Source of the DNA: Massilia sp. NR 4-1
GTDB taxonomy: Bacteria; Pseudomonadota; Gammaproteobacteria; Burkholderiales; Burkholderiaceae_D
NCBI RefSeq assembly: GCF_001191005.1
Contig: NZ_CP012201.1
Coordinates: forward strand, 992,001 to 1,056,000
Direction: 5' to 3'
Length of the DNA: 64,000 bases
Part shown: in pieces, positions 1-13,133 of the stretch
How positions within the stretch are numbered: the stretch's first letter is position 1
Layout: each line of letters begins with the position of its first letter
Translations under genes and position numbers: made by a program
Notes under the pieces: model-generated
Database searches by the model: none
Told to the model about the DNA's origin: nothing
The model's input: only the letters and a program-made list of their open reading frames with translations

Positions 1-30
1 CTCGATGTATGGAAATTGCTTTTATGTAGT

Positions 31-63
31 ATGCAAGGATGCGCAGCAACACCATCCTTGCAT
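31..63. repeat. Perfect inverted repeat (hairpin)
   Basis: An 11-base arm ATGCAAGGATG (31-41) is mirrored exactly at 53-63, with an 11-base loop. No clear T-run follows on either strand, so it is not a classical terminator. It lies upstream of the first small gene and could end transcription arriving from outside the window. Confidence 0.5.
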
Positions 64-189
64 GGCAGCCGCTGACGTTTTCTACTCTCTCATCTGCATT
101 CGGCAAATCACGCCGCTGGATGCAGCGTTTTGAGGTAGTGCTCCTCATGATAGACAGTGTCAAGTAATAACCTGGAAATACTCAAAATA

Positions 190-423
190 ATGGATTGGAT
201 TCCTATAGTCTTCGTTACGTTCAAGTTTCTCGTACTTGGCACGGGCATGTTCTTTGCCATTAAGTGGCATTACGATCAAGGAAAGAGGAATGAGAAGGAG
301 GCGCGCGCGGTGCTGCGCGCGGGCGGCAAGGTAGCCGCAGTTTTCGTGCTATTGCTCCTGGGGCTGGGGCTCATCACCTTCGACCTTGTCAGGATGTTCG
401 GTTTGGATGTGACCTTCCCATGA
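190..423 (+). CDS. Small two-helix membrane protein, unknown function
   Basis: This gene encodes 77 residues starting at MDWIPIVFV. A GTG at 157 would add 11 residues, but the ATG starts directly at the first hydrophobic stretch. Two membrane segments are visible, at about residues 4-25 and 47-68. Between them lies a charged basic loop (HYDQGKRNEKEARAVLR). No family is recognised. It converges on the NRPS operon, whose last stop is at 515. The gene may be real because its hydrophobicity is well ordered, but nothing in the sequence shows its job. Confidence 0.5.
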   Translation: MDWIPIVFVTFKFLVLGTGMFFAIKWHYDQGKRNEKEARAVLRAGGKVAAVFVLLLLGLGLITFDLVRMFGLDVTFP

Positions 424-491
424 TGGCAAAAAATAGTTGGCCGATATCCAGCGGCACAGAGAAAACTTTAACGCATCGGACGGTTTGTGTC

Positions 492-507
492 AGCTCAGGC
501 CTGAGCT
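492..507. repeat. 16-bp perfect palindrome after the NRPS operon
   Basis: AGCTCAGGCCTGAGCT lies 8 bases past the stop of the last NRPS ORF (515). It could fold as a short hairpin only with loop strain and has no T-run, so its role as a terminator is doubtful. Confidence 0.35.
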
Positions 508-514
508 AGTACAG

Positions 515-1078
515 TTAAGGCTCGTTGCCGGTCTGTCGCGGCAGGCGCGGAATGGTGGCGTCGGCTGGACTGTCGGCGCAGGCCTGCTCCACATATGCCG
601 CCAGCGTGGCGACTGTCGGGCTTTCGAAGACCACGCGCAGCGGGAAGGCGATGGGCCAGGCGCGGCGGATCAGCGTGGCCAGCCGCGTGGCGGCCAGCGA
701 ATGGCCGCCGAGATCGGCGAAGAAGTCCTGGTCGATGCTGTCCGGGTATGCGCCCAGCACCTGGGCGAACAGCGCGGCGATGGTCTGCTCGGCCGGCGAG
801 CGCGGGGCGCGTAGCGGCTGCGCTGCGGCCACCGGCTGCTCGGGCAGCCGCAGCGCGCTCCGATCCAGCTTGCCGGCGGCGTTGAGGGGCAGTTCCGCGA
901 GCGTGCAAATGCGGTCCGGGATCATGTAATGGGGCAGCGCTTCGCGCAGCCAGCCGCGCAGCAGTTCTGGATCGCATTCCGCGCCGCTGGCGGGGACGAC
1001 AAAAGCGGCCAGGCGTTCGCCGTAGTCCCGCTCGCGCGACAGCCACAAGGCGCGCAGCTTTTCATGGGCCGGACTCAT
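515..1078 (-). CDS. NRPS fragment: C-terminal adenylation subdomain plus peptidyl carrier protein
   Basis: This 187-residue ORF is the missing end of the adenylation domain in the upstream NRPS gene. Residues 20-75 hold the C-terminal A subdomain, including LAAFVVP and the A10 motif NAAGK with the catalytic lysine near residue 70. Residues 95-165 form a carrier protein with DLGGHSL, where Ser127 would carry phosphopantetheine. The start ATG overlaps the TGA of the preceding gene (ATGA, 1075-1078), a layout typical of coupled reinitiation. Start and stop lie in different frames, so the alternative is a one-base frameshift in a once continuous gene. There is no thioesterase, reductase or condensation domain after the carrier. 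It is the last gene of the operon. Confidence 0.85.
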   Translation of the reverse strand: MSPAHEKLRALWLSRERDYGERLAAFVVPASGAECDPELLRGWLREALPHYMIPDRICTLAELPLNAAGKLDRSALRLPEQPVAAAQPLRAPRSPAEQTIAALFAQVLGAYPDSIDQDFFADLGGHSLAATRLATLIRRAWPIAFPLRVVFESPTVATLAAYVEQACADSPADATIPRLPRQTGNEP

Positions 1079-4000
1079 TTCACCGCCGTCACGACGGCCA
1101 TCGAATCGGCCCACCAGTACTGGCAGTCCGGCGGCGGACGCAGGCCGCGCACGAGCGTCACCGAAAACGACGAGAAGTGCTCCAGCAGCAGCCGCTGGTG
1201 CCGGCGCGACAGCGAGTCGATCTCGTTGCTGTAATAGGTGAACACGCCGCCGGGCCGCAGCAGGCGCTGGGCGGTGGGGAAGAACGAGGCCGCGAAGGTC
1301 GGCGAGCCGGCGACCTCGGTACTGTACTCTTCCTCGGAAGTGGGATAGGTGTCGAACAGCACGCCGTCGAAAGAGCCGGGTTCGAATATCCAGTCCTGCC
1401 AGCGGCTGGGGACGGCCGTGATGGCGGCCCCGGGGCGCTGGGCGCGCCACTGCGCGAGCCGCGCCAGGACTTCGGGGTGGCATTCGACGATCGTGTGGGC
1501 GCGCACGCCGCATTCCTGCAGCAGCGTAGCCGAGATGCCCATGCCGAAACCAATTTCGGCGATATCGCCGCCGGACTTGGCCGCAGCGCTGGCCAGGGCT
1601 TGCATCAGCGGCCGCTCCCATTCCTGCATCACTTGCTGGCCGTCGATCAGCAGCTCGCGCGCCGACCAGGCGGCCGTACTGGCTTCCCAGCCGCCTTCCA
1701 TCTCGGGCCGTGCCGAGCCGGCGACGCAGCGGCGGGCAATGGCGTCAATGGCTGTCAGGTCGGCGACGGTTTCATCGAGCGTCCGTTGCAGCAGCCAGTT
1801 GCGCTGGGCGGGCTGTGGCGCCGGGGCGAAGCCGGGCTGCTGGAAATTCAGGTACAGCTGGAATTGGGGAGTGTTGCGCCACATGGTCTGGCTCCGGATC
1901 TGGTCTTGGTCGGTTTCGAAGCGGTACAGGAAGTCCGCTTCGGACGGGCTGAGTTGTTCCAGCCGCCATTGCAGCAGCGCGGACTGCCCGTCCGCTGCAG
2001 TGGGGCAGCGCAGCAGCGTGGCCGCCGCCGCGCGCACGCCGGGGTGGCGCAGCAGTGCGGCTTCGATTTCTCCCAGCTCGATGCGATAGCCGCGCAGCTT
2101 GATCTGCTGGTCGGCCCGGCCCAGGTAGTCAAGCTGGCCATCGGCGCGATGGCGCGCGCGGTCGCCGCTGGCATACAGCCGGCCCGGCCCGAAGGGATTG
2201 GGAACGAAGCGGCGCGCGGTCAGCGCCGCGTCATGCAGATAGCCGCGCGCCAGTCCCGCTCCGCCCAGATACAGTTCGCCGGGCAAGCCTGGCGGCACAA
2301 GCTGCATGGCGCCGTCCAGCACATACGCGCTGTTGCCGGCGATCGGCCGGCCGATGGGCGGCGCGGCCAGCGGCGATGCATCGGGCGCCAGATGCGCGGC
2401 GGCGGCGGTAATCGTGGCCTCGGTCGGACCGTAGGCGTTGATAAGCTGGACTGCGGGCAGTGTCTGCGCCAGCCGCGCGGCCAAGGCGGCCGGCAGCGCT
2501 TCGCCGCCAACAAGGATGCGGCGTAGCGTGGTGCAGGCGGCAAAGCCTTCATGGTCGAGCAGCACGGCCAGCAGCGAAGGGAAGACGTCGAGCAGGGTCA
2601 CGCCGTGGCTCTGGATAAGGCGGACCAGTTCATCGGCATCGCGGCCCTGGTCGCGGGCCAGGACGACTTCGGCGCCCGCCGCGAGTCCGCACAGCAGCTC
2701 CGACAGCGCGGCGTCGAAACTGAAGGAGTATTTTTGCAGCACCACATCGGCCGGCGTCAGCTCCAGCGCTGTCCGCAGCCAGTGCACCTGGTTGGCGAGC
2801 GCGCCATGTTCGATCAGGACGCCTTTCGGCATGCCGGTCGAGCCGGAGGTGTAGATCAGCGCCGCGAGGCGTTGCGGCGGGATTGGTCGCGCCGGCATCA
2901 CCTCCGCATCCGCCAGGGCCTCGCGCCACCAGGGCGCATCGTCGAGCAAGGCCTCCGGCGCGGCTTCGACCAGGAGCGCCGCCGCGCGCTGGGAGGGTAG
3001 CGCCGGGTCGAGATAGACGAAGGCCGCTTCCGCGCGCCAGGCCGCCAGGATGGCGACGGCGGTGTCCAGACCATCTGCCAAGCGGATGGCGACCACCCGC
3101 TCGGGGCCGGCGCCGCGCGCGCGCAGGAGCGTGGCCAGCTGCCCGCAGCGGCGGTCGAGTTCTGCGTAGCTCAGGCGGGCCTGCGGCGAGGTCAGGGCGG
3201 TGCGCTCGCCAAAGCTTTCGAACGTCCAGCCGGTGCAAGGGACTTGCGTCTGGCCGGCCCAGGCGGCCAGCAGGGCCTGGTCGGCGGTGCTGGTCAGCGG
3301 CAGTGTACCGATCGGCTGGCCGGGTGCGGCGAGTATGGCGGCCAGCATGCGTTCCCAGTGATCGAGCAGGCGCGCGACGGTGGCGCCGTCGAACACATCG
3401 CAATTGAATTCGAAGCGGCTCAGCAAACCTTCGCCGCTTTCGAACAGATCGAGTGCCAGATCGACGTTGGTGGCCGTGCGCCGGTAGCCGATTTCCTCGC
3501 GCAGCGCGCTGGTACGCGCGGTGCTGTGGCGCGACTTGAAGAACTGCACCGTGGCACGGTATAGGGGATTGTGGCCCAGCGCACGGCGCGGCTGCAGGTG
3601 TTCGACCAGCCTGGCGAAGGGCAGTTGCTGGCCCGAATAGGCGGCCACGCTGGATTCGCGCGTGGCCGCCAGCACCTGCAGGAAGCTTTGTTCGGAAGTC
3701 AGGCGCACGCGCAGCAGGATGGTGTTGAGGAAGAAACCGATCAGATCCTCGGCTTCCTCCGGCGCGCGGTTGGCCATCGGCGCGCCGAGCACGAGATCGG
3801 TCTGGCCGGTATAGCGGTGCAGCAAGGCCGCAAAGGCCGCCAGCAACACCTGGAACACGGTGGCCCCGGCGCGGCGCGCCAGCTCGTACAGCGCGTCGCG
3901 CTGGGGCGCGGCCAGCAGGCGCGCGCGTACATCGGCGCGGCGGGTGGGGATGGGCGGCGGCGGCCGGTCGGCCGGCAGCGCCAGTTCCGGTGCGCCGGCG

Positions 4001-4692
4001 AGATAGCCGCTCCAGAACGCCAGCAGTTCGTCGAGGTGCGCGCCGCTCAATTGCGCGCGCTGCCAGCGGGCGAAGTCGGCGAACTGCACGCGCAGCGGCG
4101 CCAGCGGCACCGGCCGGCCCTGCAGGGAAGCTTGGTAGGCGGCGTTCAGGTCGCGCATCAGAATGTCGATCGACCAGCCGTCGGCCACGATGTGGTGGAT
4201 CGTCAGCAGCTGGAACCAGCCGCTCGACAGGCGCAGCAGGGCGGTGCGGAATAGGGGGGCACGGCCCAGGTCAAACGGTGTTTCGGCCTGTTCGCGCGCC
4301 AGAAGCGCCGCCTGCTCCTGCTGCGCGGCGGGGGGCTCGCCGCTCAGGTCGTGCACTGGCATGGGGCCTGGGTCCACATCCTCGACCATCTGGAACGGCA
4401 CGCCGTCGCGCTCGACGAAGCGGGTGCGCAAGGTTTCGTGGCGCGCGGCCAGGTAGCGCCATGCGGCGTCCCAGGCGGCGCGGTCCAGTTCCGGCGGCAG
4501 CGCCAATTGCAGGTGCAGGTGGTACGAGCTGTCCTCCGGTTCCAGCTGCTGCAGGAACCATAGGCGCTCCTGCTCGAACGAGGCTTGTTCCTCGCGCCGC
4601 CCGGCGCGGGTGAGCCGGGCCGGATGCGCCAGCCTTTCGAGCAGTTCGCGCCGTTCGGGAGAGAGATTGGCCAGGCGTTGCGCGAGGCTCAC
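1075..4692 (-). CDS. NRPS: condensation - adenylation (interrupted) - GAMT-like methyltransferase
   Basis: This 1205-residue protein starts with GTG inside the stop of the PKS gene (GTGA overlap). The condensation domain (about 35-470) has HHIVADG at 166-172. The adenylation core (about 490-900) has the A3 motif YTSGSTGMPKG and A8 LRGYRIELGEIEAAL. The ten-residue specificity code read by eye is D-A-S-D-L-G-A-I-T, with K in the next ORF. It is closest in pattern to codes for polar residues such as Gln, with an acidic 278 position. From about 935 to the end lies a class I methyltransferase: EIGFGMG near 1046-1052, IVECHPEVL, and DTYPTSEEE near 1114. That motif series matches guanidinoacetate methyltransferase rather than the usual NRPS N-methyltransferase. 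The ORF stops right after this domain, and the rest of the A domain is the next gene. Confidence 0.9.
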   Translation of the reverse strand: MSLAQRLANLSPERRELLERLAHPARLTRAGRREEQASFEQERLWFLQQLEPEDSSYHLHLQLALPPELDRAAWDAAWRYLAARHETLRTRFVERDGVPFQMVEDVDPGPMPVHDLSGEPPAAQQEQAALLAREQAETPFDLGRAPLFRTALLRLSSGWFQLLTIHHIVADGWSIDILMRDLNAAYQASLQGRPVPLAPLRVQFADFARWQRAQLSGAHLDELLAFWSGYLAGAPELALPADRPPPPIPTRRADVRARLLAAPQRDALYELARRAGATVFQVLLAAFAALLHRYTGQTDLVLGAPMANRAPEEAEDLIGFFLNTILLRVRLTSEQSFLQVLAATRESSVAAYSGQQLPFARLVEHLQPRRALGHNPLYRATVQFFKSRHSTARTSALREEIGYRRTATNVDLALDLFESGEGLLSRFEFNCDVFDGATVARLLDHWERMLAAILAAPGQPIGTLPLTSTADQALLAAWAGQTQVPCTGWTFESFGERTALTSPQARLSYAELDRRCGQLATLLRARGAGPERVVAIRLADGLDTAVAILAAWRAEAAFVYLDPALPSQRAAALLVEAAPEALLDDAPWWREALADAEVMPARPIPPQRLAALIYTSGSTGMPKGVLIEHGALANQVHWLRTALELTPADVVLQKYSFSFDAALSELLCGLAAGAEVVLARDQGRDADELVRLIQSHGVTLLDVFPSLLAVLLDHEGFAACTTLRRILVGGEALPAALAARLAQTLPAVQLINAYGPTEATITAAAAHLAPDASPLAAPPIGRPIAGNSAYVLDGAMQLVPPGLPGELYLGGAGLARGYLHDAALTARRFVPNPFGPGRLYASGDRARHRADGQLDYLGRADQQIKLRGYRIELGEIEAALLRHPGVRAAAATLLRCPTAADGQSALLQWRLEQLSPSEADFLYRFETDQDQIRSQTMWRNTPQFQLYLNFQQPGFAPAPQPAQRNWLLQRTLDETVADLTAIDAIARRCVAGSARPEMEGGWEASTAAWSARELLIDGQQVMQEWERPLMQALASAAAKSGGDIAEIGFGMGISATLLQECGVRAHTIVECHPEVLARLAQWRAQRPGAAITAVPSRWQDWIFEPGSFDGVLFDTYPTSEEEYSTEVAGSPTFAASFFPTAQRLLRPGGVFTYYSNEIDSLSRRHQRLLLEHFSSFSVTLVRGLRPPPDCQYWWADSMAVVTAVK

Positions 4693-7600
4693 GCCGGCCC
4701 CCTTTCATCGAGCAGCGAGGAGACTTCGGCATCGGGCATGGCTTCGATCCGGTCCAACAGTTTCGCCAGTTCGGTATCGGGCTGCTCGTCGAGCGCATCG
4801 AGCGCGGCGGCCAGCGCCGCCACCGTGGGGTGGTCGAACAGGATGCGCACCGGCAGATCGCGCTGCAGCGCTTCGCGCAAGCGCGACACGACCTGGATCG
4901 CCAGCAGCGAATGGCCGCCCAGTTCAAAGAAATTGTCGTCGGCGCCGATCGGGCTTATGCCCATCAGGTCGCGCCAGAGATCGGCCACCAGCGTCTGCCG
5001 GCCGGGCGTGGGTGCGACGAATCCGGCCGACATCTCGGGCCGCTCGTGCGATGCGGAAGGCGCCGCTGCCGGTGCCGCCACGGCGGCTGGCGGCTGCAGC
5101 CAGCGTTGCAGGCGCGGGCCGAGCGGCGCGACAGAGACGATCAACTGGCGGATTTCCGGCGCGGCCAGCACCCGTTCCAGCACGTCGATGCCATCGTCGG
5201 CGCAGATCAGCGCCTCGCTGCTTGCGGCGCCCTGGGTATCGAAGCTCCAGCCATCCCAGTTGACGCTGAGCCAGCGCGTAGCGCCGGACTGCTGCGCCGC
5301 CAGCGCGTCGAGCATCGCATTGGCGGCCGCATACGGACCGAAGCCGATGCCGCCCAGCACCGCCGAGATGGACGACATCAGGCAGATGAAGCCGGGCGGG
5401 TCGTCGCGCAGCGCCTCGGCCAGCAGGCGCGCGGCGCGCGGCTTGGCCGCGAAATGCGCTTCGGAGACGTCGCGGCCGATGTCCGCAAAGCCGGGGAAGT
5501 AGGCGGCGGCCGTCAAGCCGGCGGCATGGAAAACGCCGTGGATCTTGCCGCCTTGTGCGCGCGCCTCGGCAACCAGGCGCGCCACGTCGGCCGCTACGCC
5601 GCCGTCGCCGCTGCACAGCACGACCTTGGTGCCCATGGCCTCGATCATGCGCAGCCGGCCGAGGCGCGGGTCGCTGCTGCCGTCCCATTGCGTGCGCGGC
5701 GGCATGGCGCGGCGGCCCGTCAGCACCACCGTGGCGGCGCCGCGCCGCGCCAGGAATTCGGCGATCAGCAGGCCGATCTTGCCCAGGCCGCCCGTGATGA
5801 GGTAGCAGCCTTCAAACGCCGGCGCCAGCGCCGGCTGCACCGGGGCCAGCGGCGCCGGTTCAAATGTCAGCACCCAGCGCTGCGCGCCGCGGTAGGCGAT
5901 CCAGGGCGCCGCCTGCGGCAGCGCCTCGGCCAGCAGGGCCGCCGCGTGCGCACCGCCGAAAAGCGATAGCGCAGCCGCATCGAGGTCGATCAGGCGGCAG
6001 CTGAGTTGCGGATATTCCTGCGCGGCGGCGATGGCCAGGCCGATGACAGCGGCCCGCTCCGGCTCGATCTCACGCTCACGCGGCGCCACGGCAAAGGTCC
6101 AGCGTGTCACGAACAGCACGGTGGTGGGGGCGCTGCGGCGGCTCAGGCCATGCAGCAGGGCCAGCGCGCGATAGTAAAGTTCCGTGGATGGCATATGGTC
6201 CGCGATGCCGTCCAGCGCAATCACGGTGCGGATGCCGGGCGCCAGCGCGCCCAGACCGGCGGCGCTGCTGGCACATTCGGCCGCCTGGCCGAGATCGGCC
6301 AGCGTTTCGGACAGGGCGGCCACCTGCTGGTCCGCGCCGCCGACGATGGCCCAGCCATCCGCATAGTCGGCCGGCAGCGGCGTGGCCGGCGCCGTGCGCA
6401 CCCAGCGCGGCTGGTAGAGCCAATCCTCCAGCGGCTGGGGCGTGGCCGCAGGCACCGGCATGGCGGCAGCCGGCGCGGCGGCGGACGGTTCGATCCAGTA
6501 GCGCTGCCGTTCGAACGGGTAGGTCGGCAGCGGCACGCGGCGGCGCCGTTCGGCGCCGTAAAACGCCGGCCAGTCTACCGCGGCGCCGGCGGTCCACAGG
6601 CTGCCCAGGGCTTGCAGTGCGATGCTGTCGTCGTCCGCCGTGTCGCGCGCATGGCGGCAGGACGAGACGACCAGGCGGCCCGGCGCGTAGGCTTCGTGCT
6701 GCCGCGCAAAGCCGGCCAGGGTTTGGCCGGGACCCACTTCCAGCAGGGCGCAGCCGGTATCGCGCAACAGATGGCCGAGGCAGTCGGCGAAGCGGACCGT
6801 CCCGCGCAGGTGGCGGCCCCAATATTCGGGGTTCTGCGCCTCATGCGGGCCGATCCAGTGGCCGCTCAGGTTGGACAGATAGGGAATCGTGGGCGCGTGC
6901 AGGCGCACCTGGGCCATGGCCTCGGCCATCGCTGCAATGGCGCCCTCGACCAGCTGCGAGTGGAAGGCGTGCGAGGTGTGCAGCGCCTGCACGGTGGCGC
7001 CTTCGCTTTCGAGCTGGCGCCGGATGTCCGCGATGGCGGCCACGCCGCCGGACAGCACGCACAGCGCCGGCCCGTTGACCGCCGCGACGTCGGCCGCGCC
7101 GGCGAAGCGCGCGAGCAGCGTCGCCTCGGACTGTGCCACCGCCAGCATCGCACCCGGTGGCGTGCTGGCCAGGATGCGGCCGCGCCGGGCGATCAGTTGC
7201 AAGGCGTCCTCCAGCGACAGCACGCCGGCCAGGCAGGCGGCCGTGTATTCGCCCACGCTGTGGCCGGCGAGGGCGGCCGGCCTGACGCCCCAATGCATCC
7301 ACAGGCGCGCCAGCGCATAGCTGGCGACAAACACCGCCGCCTGCGTGACCTGGGTCTGGCGCAGCGCCTCGTCCTGCCTGGCCTCATGCATCAGCGCGCG
7401 CAGGTCGAGGCCGAGCGGTTCGCGCAATAGGCCGGCGCAATGGTCGACAATCTCCCGGTATACGGGTTCGGCGCGGTACAGGCCCGCGCCCATGCCGGGA
7501 TGCTGGGCGCCCTGGCCGGGAAACAGGAAGGCCACGCCCTCGAACTTGCCATCGCGTCCGGTGCTTGCGCTGCGGCGCGGCGCGCCCTGGCGCAGCAGGG

Positions 7601-9112
7601 CGGCGGCGTCGCCGGCGCCGGCCGGCACGAGGATGGCGCGGCGGCATTTCATTTCGCTGCGGCCCAGTTGCAGGGTATGCGCCACGTCGGCCAGCGGCAG
7701 TCCGGGATGGGTGTCGAGATAGGCCGCGAGCCGCTCGGCCGCCGCGTCCAGCGCGCCCGGGGTGCGGGCCGAGAGCAGCAGCAGCTGGGCCGCGCGCGAG
7801 GCGCCGCCCGGTTCGACTGCCGGCGCTTCCTCCAGAATCACGTGGGCGTTGGTGCCGCCGATGCCGAAGGAGCTGACCGCCGCGCGCCGCACGCCGCATG
7901 CGGGCTGCCAGTCGCGCAGCGCGGTGTTGACGAAGAAGGGGCTGTGCTCCATATCGAGCTTGGGATTGGGGCGCTCGAAATGCAGGCTGGGCGGAATCTG
8001 GCGATGTTGCAGCGCCAGCACGCATTTGATCAGGCCGGCCACGCCAGCGGCCGAATCCATATGCCCGGTATTGGACTTGACCGAGCCCAGCGCGCAATAG
8101 CGGTGCTGCGTGCTGTGGCGCCAGGCCTGGCACAGCGCGGCGAACTCGATCGGATCGCCCAGCGGCGTGGCCGTGCCGTGCGCTTCCATCATCGTGATCG
8201 TGTCCGGCGCCACGTCCGCCATGGCCAGCGCCGTGGCGATCGCATGCGCCTGGCCGGCCACGCTGGGCGCGGTGTAGCCGACCTTGTCGGCGCCATCGTT
8301 GTTCAAGCCCCAGCCGCGGATCACGGCGCAGATCGGATCGCCGTCGGCCAGCGCGTCGGCCAGGCGCTTGAGCACCACGCAGCCGGCGCCGTTGGCGCCC
8401 ACCGTGCCCATGGCGGCGGCGTCGAAGGAGCGGCAGTGGCCGTCCGGCGAGGCGATGCCGCCTTCCTCATAAAGATAGCCACGCAGCATCGGCACGCCGA
8501 GCGTGACGCCGCCGGCCAGCGCCACGTCGGATTGGTATTCGATCAGGCTCTGGCAGGCCAGGCCGACCGCGACCAGCGAGGTGGAGCAGGCCGTGCCGAC
8601 CGTGATCGCCGGTCCTTTCAGGTTGAGCTTATAGGCCACCCGGGTGGCCAGGTGGTCCTTGTCGTTGCCGATCAGGATCTGGAAGCCGGTGGCGCGGCCG
8701 GCCAACTGCGGATTACCGTAGAGCTGGAAGGCATAGGTGCTCATGCTGGTGCCGGCGAACACGCCGATCATGCCCGGGTGGCGCTCGGCCACGCAGCCGG
8801 CGTCTTGCAGCGCTTCGGCGGCGCATTCGAGGAAGACGCGCTGCTGCGGGTCGAGAATCTCGGCTTCGCGCGGCGTGAAGCCGAAGAAGTCGGCGTCGAA
8901 CTGCTCGATGCCGTCGACCACGCCATTCGCGCGCACATAGGCCGGATGCGCCAGCGTCTCGGCCGGCACGCCGGCCTGGCGCAGCTCCTCCTCGCTGAAG
9001 AATCGGATGCATTCGCGGCCCTGGCGCAGATTGTCCCAGAACTCGGCGACGCCGGCGGCCATGGGAAAGCGGCCGGCCATGCCGATGACCGCCACGCATT
9101 CGGATTGGTCCG

Positions 9113-9116
<4 letters not shown>
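4689..9116 (-). CDS. Type I polyketide synthase module: KS-AT-KR-ACP
   Basis: This 1475-residue single PKS module lies between two NRPS genes and overlaps both (ATGA at 9113-9116, GTGA at 4689-4692). The ketosynthase (1-430) has Cys177 in TACSTS, His313 in EAHGTAT and His352 in KSNTGH. The acyltransferase (525-830) has GHSVGEY with Ser620 and HAFH at 716-719, the signature usually seen with malonyl-CoA. After a structural subdomain, the ketoreductase (about 1110-1290) has GGLGKIG and an SSIS...Y catalytic pattern; no dehydratase or enoylreductase is present. The carrier Ser1403 lies in ELGGHSLL, more like a peptidyl carrier. The module should extend a peptidyl thioester by two carbons and reduce it to a beta-hydroxy group. 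Confidence 0.93.
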
Positions 9117-12385
<3,269 letters not shown>

Positions 12386-12387
12386 GC

Positions 12388-13107
12388 TCAGTTGATCGCC
12401 TCGTTGGGACGCATGGTGGAGAGGCCGAGATCGGCGCAGATGGCATGCTGCACCAGTACCGGTGTCTTATACAGGTAGAAATGGCCGCCGGGGAAGAGCC
12501 GCAGCCGGAATTCCGCCGTGGTGTGCTGCTGCCAGCCGCGCAGCTCGGGACGGCTGATGCGCTCGTCGGCGATGCCGCCCAGGCAGGTGATCGGGCAGGA
12601 CAGCGGCGCCTCGGGCTGGTAACGGTAATGTTCGGCGATTTCAAGGTCGGCGCGCAGCACCGGCAGCAGCGTATCCATCAGGTCGGGCTGGACCAGCACG
12701 CCGGCCGGGGTGCCATCCAAGCGCAGCAGTTCAGCCTTGAGCAGCGGCGCGGGCAGGGCGTGCAGCGGCGGCCAGCGGCCGCCCAGGTGGGGCGCGCGAA
12801 AGGCCGAGACGAACAGGCGTTCCGGCTGGCGCCGTCCGGCACGCCGCAGCTGGCGCGCCAGCTCGAAGGCCAGCAGGGCGCCCATGCTGTGGCCGATCAT
12901 GGCGAAGGGCTGGTCCAGCAGGGGTTCGATATGGTGCGACACATCGCGCAGCAGCGCATCCAGGCGGCGCGGCGCCGCGTCCTTGTAGCGCGCCTCGCGG
13001 CCGGGCAGGGCAACCGGCGTGATCTGCAGGCTGTCCGGTCCCGCCGCCAGCCAGGAGCGGAATTGCGAAGGCCCGGCCCCCGCATGGGGAAAACAAAGAA
13101 GCCGCAT
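12388..13107 (-). CDS. Type II thioesterase of the NRPS/PKS operon
   Basis: This 239-residue alpha/beta hydrolase belongs to the GrsT/SrfD-like family that removes wrong or stalled acyl groups from carrier domains. It starts MRLLCFPHAGAG, the typical opening of this family. The nucleophile elbow is GHSMG with Ser74, and the late GGHFYL supplies the histidine. Length fits the family. It lies just upstream of the first NRPS gene in the same operon. No module in the window ends in a thioesterase domain, so this enzyme could also take part in product release, which is inference only. Confidence 0.92.
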   Translation of the reverse strand: MRLLCFPHAGAGPSQFRSWLAAGPDSLQITPVALPGREARYKDAAPRRLDALLRDVSHHIEPLLDQPFAMIGHSMGALLAFELARQLRRAGRRQPERLFVSAFRAPHLGGRWPPLHALPAPLLKAELLRLDGTPAGVLVQPDLMDTLLPVLRADLEIAEHYRYQPEAPLSCPITCLGGIADERISRPELRGWQQHTTAEFRLRLFPGGHFYLYKTPVLVQHAICADLGLSTMRPNEAIN

Positions 13108-13133
13108 AAGGGGCGCCTCTGGATACCAGCTGG

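Noticed and set aside
1075..1078. Programmed -1 ribosomal frameshift at the NRPS split
   Set aside because: The local sequence GTGAAATGAG is not a canonical slippery heptamer, so reinitiation at ATGA is more likely.
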